Below, in pieces: positions 53,299 through 64,000 of a stretch of DNA of 64,000 nucleotides (positions within the stretch are counted from its first letter, which is position 1; each line of letters starts with the position of its first letter). The notes beneath the pieces were generated by a model. It was not told the DNA's origin. It did no database searches and worked only from the letters and a program-made list of their open reading frames with translations. The stretch is from contig NC_065531.1 in the NCBI RefSeq assembly GCF_020184175.1, forward strand, positions 43,917,213 through 43,981,212, written 5' to 3'. The position numbers and the translations under genes are program-made. This DNA is from Aphis gossypii (Eukaryota; Arthropoda; Insecta; Hemiptera; Aphididae).

Positions 53299-56297
53299 CG
53301 GCGGTGATGGTGATGATGGCGAATTTTCTCTATTGTCCCCACCCGTCCCTTCGGAATCGATCTGTAAGGATCATTTACATTTACAATTATTATTATTATT
53401 GTTTAAAGTCCTTATTCACGTCGGACATCAAAATGTCAACACATCACGACTGCCGCCACCTAAACTAATAGTCCACGTAAGACACACGAGGTTTAAAACG
53501 TGCGCTGCAAAAATTAAAATGAACGAATTTAATCAAGCGCCAAAGTTATTTAAGGTTAGTCCAATCAGAAACTCAATAAAAAAAAATAATAATAATAATA
53601 ATGCATTTCATCACAAAATCTAAGTGAAAACATATGAAAAAGTTTTCAACAAACTTTGGCGAAAGCTACAAAAATTATTTCAACGAAAATGGTTCGTTAC
53701 GATTTTCATTGAAACACCCCCTCTAACTATATACCCTAATACACTGAAAGTCTAACCAAAGTCATAATAATTTTTATATCGAGACCTATAGTATATTTTT
53801 CCAAACACTTTTCTCAATAAGAATACACCTTTGAAAGAAAAACTACTCATGTAACATAATTATTCATGATTGTATAACACAGATATTTTTAACAGGAAGT
53901 ATAGATAAATTTACAAAAACATTCCGATTCATTAGTTCAATTCTCAAACATTTTTAATTCGGGTTTATAATCATTACTAAAAATAGAAATCAAATTCCAG
54001 GTAAATATGAAAAGAAATTAGCGATCGATTGAAAGTTTCATTTTGTATTGTGCATAAAATAATAACTAACCTGAACTGAGCGATTTCTTACTATAGTAAA
54101 TAGTAATGGACCAAAGAACTGTGTATACTTTTTGGTATTATGAATAATGTATGAATATTAATTCAAAAATATAAGTTTTCGCGAAAAAAAAACCATCTGA
54201 ACACTCTCAGATGTACATTTGGGAACGCATTACTGTCAAAGAAATTCAGACTTGCTGCGTATCGCTTGTGTATGCATGAAAATGTTTCGTCCCTTTTGTA
54301 AGTGCCCGTCAAGTTTCCCGGGGTTTCATAAAAATCTATAACATAATACATCGAATATTCGCTTCGAGAAATGCATACTAAATGTTTTCTTAGCCTTCGT
54401 GATACTTAAACTTGTACACGACGTGTTTGGTGTAATTTTGTACAGCTTTTATTTTCTAGAAATAAAAAAATAACTGGGTCAGTTAAACATTGCAGTGACA
54501 TGATTAATGAAACGTATTGAGATAAGCTGCAAAAAGCCGGACTAAATCGGTTAATGGATTGAATCATTTTTCTAGCGTCTCCCCAAAAACAGGGGAAATA
54601 GATCCTATCGTGCAACGTTGCGTTAATAATTTCAAAATTTGATGGTTAACGATATTTCTCCAATAATACTAAAATATTGAATAATAATAATTCAATTTCT
54701 TATACACGTATTATACTTGTAAGTTGTGTTTTTATAGAAAGATAAAAATATAATAACTGAATTAGAATATATACTAATTATTATCATACACAATAATATT
54801 ATTTAATTTTATTTCCATAATTTAAAATGACAGAAATGCAGAAAGTTAAAATCAACAAAAGATTGATAAAGAAGTATACCTACTCTAAATTATTTTAAGG
54901 CATTATTTGAATATATATTTTATTTTAATTCAAACAAAATAAAATATATTTTTCTAAATATTATAAAATTGAAAAAATTAGGTAAATATGTTAGTAATGT
55001 AATTTAACACTAATAGCACCTAAAATTATTGCATAGTTCTTACCTAGATATGTATTATAGTATATATTTTTTAATTTCAAAATACCTATTTATTTTATTT
55101 CTATTTATTTAAACCTAAAACTATATTTTATCATAACAGCAAACCATCAATATATTATATAATATAATAGAGTACTAAATATTTTTCAGAAAATGTTTAT
55201 GTTTTATCGTCTGATTTTTGGTTAATAGTCTATTGAAGTTTATAGAAACGGAGTAATGCAATAAAAATACACAAGGGAAAAATAATTCTTACCACTCGTA
55301 TAACAAATAAATATAACTTTATTGGCTAATTCATATTATGTATCGAAAGTTAAGTATTTATAATTTATAACATCAAAATGTCCATACAAATATTTCAAAC
55401 CATAATATTTACGGGCACCTCGTACAAAAATCTATTCATATAATTTTATTGTGTTCAAACGTTTTGACGAACGAATTGCAATGCATAATAAAGTAATTCG
55501 TCAAATAAGTGTTATCCATTGCTGTTTTTTTCTTTTCACAATATGATTTTTGGAATTTATGAACATACATAAAGACCATATTTTCGAATAGGTTTTTGAT
55601 AAGTTTTGATTTATGTGTCCTATAGTAGTGATACAAATAAGAAACCCCCATTTTGCATTTTAAATTATTCAGCAAATAATTTTTCGAGGATATTGATACA
55701 TTCAAACTAAAATTTAAACGAATAGTTTCCTATGGTTATTAAACATCATGTATTAAGAATAAAAGCTAGGAAAATATAGGGACTATGCTGATTTTAAAAT
55801 TATAGTAAATAATATTCATGCATTCATATTTTATAATTTATAAAAATTATACTAGTACCTATGAAAAATATTAAATTCAATATTATATAATTGTATACAA
55901 TATTTATTAATATTGAATATTATTATCTCCAGTGTAATAATTTAACAACCCAGAAACTATAGTTGTGCGAATTTGCAATTAACCATTGATTTTTCATTCG
56001 AAAACAGAAGTTTGTATCACCACTTCTTAAATGGTGAAAAAAATCTCAAGTATTCGAAAATATGGTCTTAAATTCTTTAATTATACTCAAATTCTCCAAA
56101 ATCAGAAAACCGTATTGTTAAAGAAAATGAGAAGTAGTAAAAATGCTTGGTGAATCATCGCATTGATTATTATAAAACTAATGAATACGATACATTTATT
56201 CACAAATAATTAATATATTTTACTAAATAAAATGTGAGTAGGTAGACATTGTAATGTGTATAGTACTAATGTTTACTTCATCATTATATTATTTCAG

Positions 56298-56431
56298 ATG
56301 AACCATCATTCCCTCCGACGATAAACGCGAATAGAAAGAAGTACTCATCGGGTGATCTAATTAACGTCACTTGCATTGCAGGCGAAAGCTATCCAGCTGT
56401 CAACATTAGTTGGTTCTTAAATAATCAAACG
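56298..56431 (+). CDS. beat: Beaten-path family protein, exon C (linker and first half of second Ig domain)
   Basis: Third visible exon, after the TTATTTCAG acceptor. Two bases complete the codon split from exon B, then 44 codons run to ACG|GTATTT (phase 0). It encodes the linker NEPSFPPTINANRKKYSSGD, the B-strand cysteine in LINVTCIAG, the proline/alanine pattern SYPAVN, and the C-strand tryptophan in ISWFLNNQ, matching the expected start of Beat Ig2 (Cys ... PAxNxxW). Sequons NVT, NIS and NQT are present. The donor GTATTT is weak. Reading through it meets a TAA after eight further codons (V F F P L L I, then stop), which would cut Ig2 before its F-strand cysteine, so splicing onward is more likely. 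The partner exon was not found between here and 64000. Confidence 0.91.
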
Positions 56432-58859
56432 GTATTTTTTCCATTATTAATTTAAATTATGTCATTGAAACACAAATCCACTCAAAAAGTTAAAACGTTT
56501 TGTTTTGTGATTGTTATTAATAGATAATTTTTATTTTAGATATGTATTATGTGTATCTGAAAAACAATACCTGATAATGCTTTTATGTTGTTAAACAAAA
56601 TGTTAAGTTAACTTTTTGAATGGTTAGTATAAACTACCTACACTGTTTTTTTTAATTTGAATTGATATTATTAGGGAAGTATTTAAGAACTAAACACGAT
56701 TTCGATGAAGAACCCATAATAAGATAACAAAATATAACCCTCAAATTAATTAAAATGTTTATAAAATTCATAATTTATATAAAACTCTGATTCAATAATG
56801 CACAAAATAAAAGTCATTCTAAAAATGTTAGATAATTAATCAATTTTAATGTAAAGACTCAGATAGGTTTAACATAAAATATTTAATTAAATATCACAAA
56901 ATACTTTAATAAAATAGCTCAGTCCTAAAACATATTTAAAATAACAAACATTATTGTAATACGCTATTAAAGTAATAATTTCAGAACAACGAATGGTTAT
57001 TGGTTATAAGATAAACAAAAATAAACATACCAAAATCACCACAGGGCATGAACTAAAAACGTAAATCTCATAATCTGATTTTTATTTAATACTTATATAA
57101 TATGTATATAAGTTTAATAAATATTTAATATTTTCATTAAAAACAACGTCAAAGAAAAACACTTTTGACTAAGTAAATATTATGTATTTATAATAACTTG
57201 AAGGTTGCAAATAATTAACATTATTTTGAATAAAAGAAAAAACAGAAAGGTTATATTTAGTTACATTTTTAAAATTCCAAGTTTAAAAATCGTATTTAAT
57301 TTTACTTGGTTTATTATAATTTTTTATTTATATCTATTATAGTTAAAGAGTAAATAATAATAAATTAAAAAATACTATTAATATTATTCAACATAATAAT
57401 TTTTAAGTCAATTGTGCAGTTGTTATTTATTATTATTAGAATGGAAATAAATGATAACGGCATTTAGCTTAAAAATATTTTCATTTCTACCTGTTTAAAT
57501 ACATTAATTAATTTATACATACAATTTCCGCGTTAACATTGGTGGTCGACTGTAAATCAAATACAAAGTTCTAAAATCGTATAGGGTATACCTACTATAA
57601 CCTGTACGGTGGTGTAGTCATGTTTACCATAAAAGAAAATGTTTATTATTATAATAAATTATTATTGAGATACCATTGTATAGATATAAAATGATTATAT
57701 TTTTAATTCAATATAGGTATTTAGTTTATAATATATTTTAGATTCAGTAGGCTCTATAATTTTCAAGTGTTGTGTTGAAATACACCTTCCTATCTAATTA
57801 TACTACTAAAAAAAGAGGTGTTTCACTATAGTTTTAATTATATACAGTGGATTTCAATATCAGTGTTATTCGCATTTAAATGCTTTATTATTGTTTTAAG
57901 CCATTCATTAAGTAATAATAATTAATTATACAGAAATACACAGACCGAGATTCATATAAGAGAAAAATCATAGATACAAAATTGTTAGTTTACTACAAAA
58001 AAGTATTTAGTGAATAAGAACAGCTTTAGAACACTGTATAATCATATAGATCTAGAAATTAAATGCAATCTTAAATTGCCTAGAAAAACCATTGATTTGA
58101 TACATTGTTATAATATTACAATGTGAATGAGTAGGTACAAACGTGAAGACGGTGTGATGAGTTCGTACCTACGTACGCATTTTCATTACTATAAAATACT
58201 ATCTAGTATCTGATCTTGCACATCGTTGTCCGTGACAAATTAAATAATGCCTGTTGACTTACCCCATTTCAAAATTCATGAAATGTAAACTGTACGTGTG
58301 TTTAACACAATAATTAATGAAGTTTTTGACTAAATATAAAATACAGGTCTAAAATTATAATCAGTTATATTAATTAATAACTATATTGTGCTAATGTTTT
58401 CTGTGATCAATGGCAACCCTATATAAACAAAAATGTATTAGTTTATCATGAGGAAACGAATCCATGCGTGAAATCCTCTTAAAAATTTGAATTTTGGAAA
58501 TCCTTTCTTAATGCACCTTTGCATAGTGATACGATGACACAATGTCAAGTCTCTTCCTTAATGTTGTTGACTGTACCTACCGTTTGTTTATAAATTTGTT
58601 GATTATAGATTAATCAGTCAGTCATATTTTATTTTATAAATATATGTATAAGATATAATATAATATTTAATATATGAGACTACAGAAATAATAGATATAC
58701 CTGTTGATCTTTTAATCTTTTTACTATTTCTCTAAATCACATATTTTAGTCCACGACATTTGTTGTCTGGAACGCAAATCGTTTACTCAGTATAGTTTTA
58801 GTTTACTTAGTAGTATAGCGTAATAAGTAGTATACTTTTATTGTCGTGTACAAACACAG

Positions 58860-59600
58860 GAGGTGTCCAACTATAATGTTAAACATCCTATTGAAGGAAA
58901 ATAATTGACGGCTAAAAGCCAAGCCGTATACGCACTGCATCAGTGCTGGTACGACAATGATTTCGTTTAACGCGTGTAAATAAATTGCAGAAATGGATCG
59001 TTACCGTTGGACTAAGTTGTACGTAAAACGCGAAAATAATGCTGGAGTGTGAATTTATTATTAAACGTTATAATATTTAACCATTACCATTTAACCCCAT
59101 AACAATCGCGCGTCGTCCCTCCCGTGTATTTTGACCGCTGCCGAGCGTTAAACGCACAGTTTTGTACAAACATAATTATCCTGTTACGCGCTTGTTTTGC
59201 ACAGTCGTCCGTAGTAATTGCGAACAAAATAAATACTTTTGGATCGTCCATCGGGCTTCCTAAATAATTGAGTAAACAAAACGTAAAAAAAAAAAAAATC
59301 AGCGCCATTGAAAATCGCGTATGTTTTAACAATAATTATTTGCTACCTGTTAACCGGTCCAGCATACACATGCACGCTCGCCCGACCGACTGAAATTGTA
59401 CGTTCTAACAACAACAATTTTAACGCGGAAAATGATGTGCCTATCTATACTGTACTTTTAATTTCATTTTGAAACGCTTAACTCGAAACCACAAACGCGC
59501 CGTAATAATAATTACCATATTGGTATACTTTGCGTAGTTATAATGGCATATGTAGTGACGCAAACAATGAATCGTGAATACCGAGAATCGTATATTGTTA
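58860..59600. promoter_or_regulatory. GC-raised patch in the presumed third Beat intron
   Basis: Raised GC with CpGs (AACGCGTG, AAAACGCGAA, CGCGCGTCGTC) between AT-rich flanks, unlike the other 7 kb of this segment. It includes the weak minus-strand ORF at 59084-59308. Candidate intronic regulatory element or nested gene. Confidence 0.25.
59084..59308 (-). CDS. Possible small secreted cysteine-containing peptide (weak)
   Basis: Not recognised. An ATG at 59308 opens 74 codons on the minus strand. The first 18 residues, MALIFFFFTFCLLNYLGS, resemble a signal peptide; the remaining polar part has three cysteines (DDCAKQ, QNCAFN, RDCYG). An AATAAA lies about 25-30 bp past the stop (59059-59054). 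Against it: the phenylalanine run is encoded by a poly-T tract of about 14 bases, so the 'signal' may be an accident; the start context is poor (T at -3); and the GC-raised patch would favour chance open frames. It would lie antisense within the presumed Beat intron. Confidence 0.17.
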   Translation of the reverse strand: MALIFFFFTFCLLNYLGSPMDDPKVFILFAITTDDCAKQARNRIIMFVQNCAFNARQRSKYTGGTTRDCYGVKW

Positions 59601-61492
59601 TAATGCTAACAACCTGTTCAAAAAAAAAAGTAATATTTTGTGTTCCGAGTTCTAGTACCTATATACCCTCGAGTTTACATAATCATTAACCCGCGAACGG
59701 TGATGATTATTCTCGAATTATTTGGTAGCTGCGAAATGTAAAACACAAAATACAAATACACTTTTCGAAATAATATTCGAATATTTATAGGTAATGTTAC
59801 GACGGTAAACATAAATATTTTAACCAAAATGAGTAGGATATGGATATTTTTTTTTCTTAACACTACGTAAATTTCTATTGCGCCAGAAAAACTTTTTCTA
59901 TACGAGTATCTATTCTATTGCTCGCAGACATGTTTATAAATAATATAATATTTCAAAATTTTTTTGCAAAAATACAATAAACCATCGATGCAAATTAGAC
60001 GCATTCGATCTATTTGTATATTCGTATAACCCTTACAATTATGAGATAGTGACATCTCCTACAGTTAAACCATCCAATATTATTTTATATCTTTCGTATA
60101 ATATATATTACTTATTAAAATTGTATACATGTAGAAAATACAGTACAACAGGGAAAGTACACTTGATAATTGAATTTTTTCACTTTCACGTCCAATGCGT
60201 AAAGAATGTAAAAAGTTCACGTTCATGTAAACTTGTTTCATAAAAGAACACGTTCTAAAAAATAAGTAACAAGTACCTAATTAATAAGTACATAGGGAGT
60301 TGGAACGTCCGTTGTAGTTATTATTTTATAAATCTTTTAAACTTTAATAAAGTGTAAATTATTTCTAAGAAATCGTTTTTTTTTACGTATGTAATAACAT
60401 TATAATAGATAGTTATAAAATAAAATATCTTACTAGGGACAAAAAAACAAAAAATATATCAATTTTGTTTATTTTTAGAAAAATCTTCAATCTTCCTACT
60501 TCTTATTAATACTTTGTTTATCTGTCACCAACATTAACTTCCTGTAAAATGTTATTTTTAACTATTATGAATATTTAAAAAAAAAAAAACAAAAACTTAA
60601 ATACTGTGCAATAATCTAAATTGATCGACGCTACCACATAGATAAAACGTCTTAACGGAAAAATTACAATTCTACTAAAAATCCGTTCAGGCAACGTTTA
60701 AGTAACGCTTTGCTGTATGGTAAGCTCAATACTTAAAGCGTGGATCACTATAATAGATGTATAAAATTTTAATTCAGTGATATAATATTGTATACGAAAA
60801 ACTATTACAAGCGAAGACAGTCTCTCAGCTTATTTCACCATGTATTTGTTTTTTTCTAATATGTATTGTTACTAAAGTAGTAATTCATTTTAAAATTAGT
60901 AGGTATAACGGTAGATTGATTAAATTTTTTTCAAAAACTTTATAGGTATTTATAAATATATTTTATTGTTATATAATTATAATAATTATATGTATTATTT
61001 ATATTAACATTTAAATCAATACTGCTTTACCGTAAAAATGTGTGAATTAGTTCATGGTATAATTTTATCAATCAATTTACATAATATTTTAAAAATACCA
61101 TTGCATACAGTTAAATTCATAATATACGTAAAAGTTTTAATTTCCCACGAATTTTGTTTTTGAATTTTAAAAAAAATAATACATAATATTGTTCTCCATT
61201 GTACGAACTAAATAAAATTTGATACCAGAATCCATCTTCAAAATTGAAAATTAAAGCATTTTTACTGCCCCAAAAGATGATGACGAACACAAAAATTAAA
61301 AAATCAAATTGAAAAAAATATATTTTGGAAAATAGCATTATGATGTTTATGCAATAATAATACAGAGATCAAAGAAAAGTTTTGAAATCTCTTATTAATA
61401 ACATTTTTTAAATTACAATAAAATCGTTACTTTTAGTTTAAAGCGTTTAAACGTCTACTAATTTCATCAAAATTTGAATTTCAAGTGATTTC

Positions 61493-61540
61493 AGTATGAA
61501 CTAGTATGAACTAACTAGTAACTACTATGAACTACTTATG
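61493..61540. repeat. Short tandem repeat, GTATGAACTA-type units
   Basis: GTATGAACTA occurs twice in direct succession, then degenerate copies (ACTATGAACTA, ACTTATGAAG) follow, with a period of about 10-11 bp. Confidence 0.75.
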
Positions 61541-64000
61541 AAGAATCTAATACTTAATTACTCCACTTAGTAAATAATTTTAATTTATGACATTATATCC
61601 TTGTGAGTATGCGTTATTTGAGTAACATAATAGATGACATTTAAGTTATTTATTTATTTTCTTCACTTACCTTGTGTATGATACTAATATAATATTTAAA
61701 CTTCGAATTTTATCATGATTGTTAATGTACGCTGTGTACGCTTTAAAAAAAAAAATATCTTAATTATTTCATGATCTCATTTGATATACGCTTTGACTTA
61801 CAGTTAGTTTAGTCTTCTTTTAAGTTGTTTAAAGCAATACGGTTTTTACTATATTTTCAATAAAGTTTATTATCATAAACATTATTTTCTTTTCTATAAA
61901 TATTATAGATGTATTTTTTTAATTAAAAAAGATACATAATTGTATTTACTCATTATTAAGAGATTATTCTTATTCTTTTTCATAAATAAATTTAACAAAG
62001 TGATTAAATAAAAATTAAATTACTTAATAAATGGGTATTTCAGTTTTAAATTGAAAACTTTTATATAATAAAGCGCGTATACCTACCCATAAAAACCGAC
62101 TTGTGTTATTTACCCAGGGCACGCTTTCGATGCACTACACTTCTCATTTTTTATACAATCGTACTCACATTTGATCTATTTTTCCGGTATTTCATAAATC
62201 AAATTTTGAAGTATATCCAACCTGCGAAATATAACTCATAAAATCCCGGCACTGAAAAGTTATTATTAACTTTACGTCATTGTTGTTATCAGACGTTGAT
62301 ATGAATTTATAATAAAAAATGTATACGAATATCGAATATGTATATGTATCGTATGTCATAATTTGTTAAGTTAAATCAATTTAATTTTTAAGCAAATTGA
62401 AAAATATATTTACTATTTTGAAATGCATTTCAATCATATACCTAATATTATGATCACGTTGTGTAGTATATAGATTAAGTTTATATTTTTTCCCTCGTAA
62501 AAAAAAAGTAATTTATTGTAAGAACATTAAGAGTGTACTATAAACTCAACTTATAAAATAAATGTAGGCTCACTTAAATTCGTTTTTGCTACCTACATTT
62601 CTGTATTATAAGTAAACCATTTAAATTTTAAAATTCTGAATATTATACCTATGGATATAATACATACATTATATAAACTAGACTACTATAATTAAGAATG
62701 GGTCAATTAATTGAAAAGTTAACTTTTTAATTAAATAGTTAATTTTTTTATTAACTTAATAACTTAACTATCTAGTTAACATACCATATATTTTAGATAT
62801 TTCCAATTTATATAAAAAATAATTTGTTAAACTAAAATTGTGTTTACCTACCTAACCTATCTAACCTGGCGTAATTTGGTCATGTTTGTAGGGAGGGGAT
62901 ACATTTTTTTATATTTTACCTATACCTCCCCTCTCAAAAAAAAAAAATAAAAAAATTGTATTTATCACTATTAACCATTCAATGCAATAAATGTATGTAC
63001 GCATGTGACACGAAAACACAAAAAAATACGATACCTAAATCACCCTCCGTAATTAGGCCACTGTACAGTTGTAAATTAGTAAGAATAGTACATAGGATGC
63101 ATTTTTAATAAAATTGAAGGTGTTACTTATTTAAAAAAAGAAACAAATTTAAGTTGCAAAGTTGCACAATCACTACATAATATGTTATCCATATAATAAT
63201 TTAAAAAATGTATTTTTAACTAAATTCAGTTACTTAGTTTATTTTTATCTCCATAAAAACTTTAAAATTGTATATACATTCTTAAATCTTAAATCTTTTA
63301 ATTGATTTAACTAACTTAGTTATTTTTTTCATTTAATTACCCACATTTAGTAATAATTATAGGATGACACTAATATGTTAATTTTTTAAATGGTTGCACT
63401 TTTAAATTATAAGATCTGAAATATATGTTATTACTTATTACTCATAATGATAATAATATTTATTTTTAACTTATTACCTAGTTTTATAGTTACAAGCCAA
63501 GTGTAAGGTTTCCTAGTGTAAATTTTCATTATTTCAATCAAAAATATTCTTCGATTTTGATAATATTCAAAACAATAGATCACGACAATTTTTTCTTAGC
63601 CAATATTAAGTTTCTTAATAGGTTTTTTGTCACACCTACACTTAAAGTTTAATTTTCCATCTCAGTTATAACATTAGATAATGACCTTTTTCTGTCCACC
63701 GGACAGTAAATACTTTTTGATATACGAGTGATGATATGAACATATATTTTTCATGAGACTTTTCATTTTTTCACCACCCGCTTACTACTGTTCTATTACA
63801 GTACTTTTCCTCTCCATCAACCGGAAGCTTCATAAAAATACTTTTACTCCACTACTGGTTTTGGTCTAATATATCATGTACTAGCTGATAAGTGGTTACT
63901 CCCACACTTTTCTATGAAAGAGTTTAGTAAATCTTGACAATGAAAACGACAAGAACAGTTGATAAATTAACAGCCAACAGCGTAATCGATGGGGACAAAC

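Larger units (their letters stand above)
51902..56297 (+). other. Beat intron between exons B and C (4,396 bp)
   Basis: Phase-1 intron bounded by GTAAGT and TTTCAG. It contains a microsatellite cluster at 53052-53300 (CA and TAA repeats), a GC-raised patch around 53330-53520 without a usable start codon, and a minus-strand open frame at 54163-54351 discussed separately. The rest is AT-rich and apparently empty. Confidence 0.9.
56432..64000 (+). other. Probable next Beat intron, running off the window
   Basis: Begins with the weak donor GTATTT after exon C. I looked for an AG-preceded, phase-0 exon carrying the F-strand cysteine of Ig2 and found none. Notable contents are a GC-raised patch at 58860-59600, a short tandem repeat at 61493-61540, and a low-complexity GTTAAC-rich stretch at about 62700-62785 followed by a G-rich, A-tailed repeat-like segment to 63070. 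The remainder is AT-rich with nothing recognisable. Confidence 0.6.

Noticed and set aside
53169..53623. Two overlapping + frames in the Beat intron
   Set aside because: One starts in a microsatellite cluster and the other at a TTG; both depend on TAA/GAT repeats and end in a poly-Asn run.
60049..60243. Frame with acceptor-like CCTACAG as a candidate Beat exon for the end of Ig2
   Set aside because: No Y-x-C F-strand motif and no Beat-like blocks; its cysteines are not placed as in an Ig domain.
62850..63075. G-rich segment with an A-tail and GGCGTAATTTGGTC / CCGTAATTAGGCC words
   Set aside because: Looks like a retroposed or DNA-repeat fragment, but no clear ends, target duplication or coding remnant could be defined.

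Overview
The window looks like nuclear DNA from an insect, most probably an aphid or close hemipteran relative. It is strongly AT-rich and gene-poor, full of homopolymers and short microsatellites, and has spliced exons with GT-AG introns, a short non-autonomous Helitron and several small inverted-repeat DNA transposons. TACCTA/TAGGTA hexamers recur throughout. The insect assignment rests on the one recognised gene. The aphid assignment is inference from composition and repeat style.

The only gene I can name is on the + strand: three internal exons of a beaten-path (Beat) family immunoglobulin protein at 41666-41871, 51766-51901 and 56298-56431. They splice in frame (phases 0 and 1) across introns of about 9.9 kb and 4.4 kb. 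They encode a complete first Ig domain, the linker, and the first half of the second Ig domain. The signal-peptide exon (left) and the rest of Ig2 with the C-terminus (right) were not found. Beat proteins are secreted or membrane-anchored neuronal adhesion factors that bind Sidestep-family receptors and steer motor-axon defasciculation.

Layout: 1-4079 AT-rich, no gene. 4080-5760 a CpG- and microsatellite-rich island. 5761-29251 mostly AT-rich, with islands near 13.8-14.8, 20.6-21.9 and 22.9-23.6 kb and several MITE-like repeats. 29252-30700 a compact cluster holding a coding-like minus-strand ORF with a basic, cysteine-rich tail, a pogo/Tigger-like MITE just upstream of it, and a GC-raised block with an open frame broken by one stop. 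30701-41665 AT-rich, with a second pogo-like MITE and an island at 39.1-40.0 kb. 41666-56431 the Beat exons, with a 735-bp Helitron in their first visible intron. 56432-64000 probably the next Beat intron, with a GC-raised patch at 58.9-59.6 kb holding a possible small secreted-peptide ORF on the minus strand.

No rRNA, tRNA, CRISPR array, operon or prokaryotic signal was seen. Nothing here amounts to a proven new system. The best leads are the small ORF at 29.4-29.7 kb, the interrupted frame at 30.3-30.7 kb, and the GC-raised islands inside a gene-poor neighbourhood.
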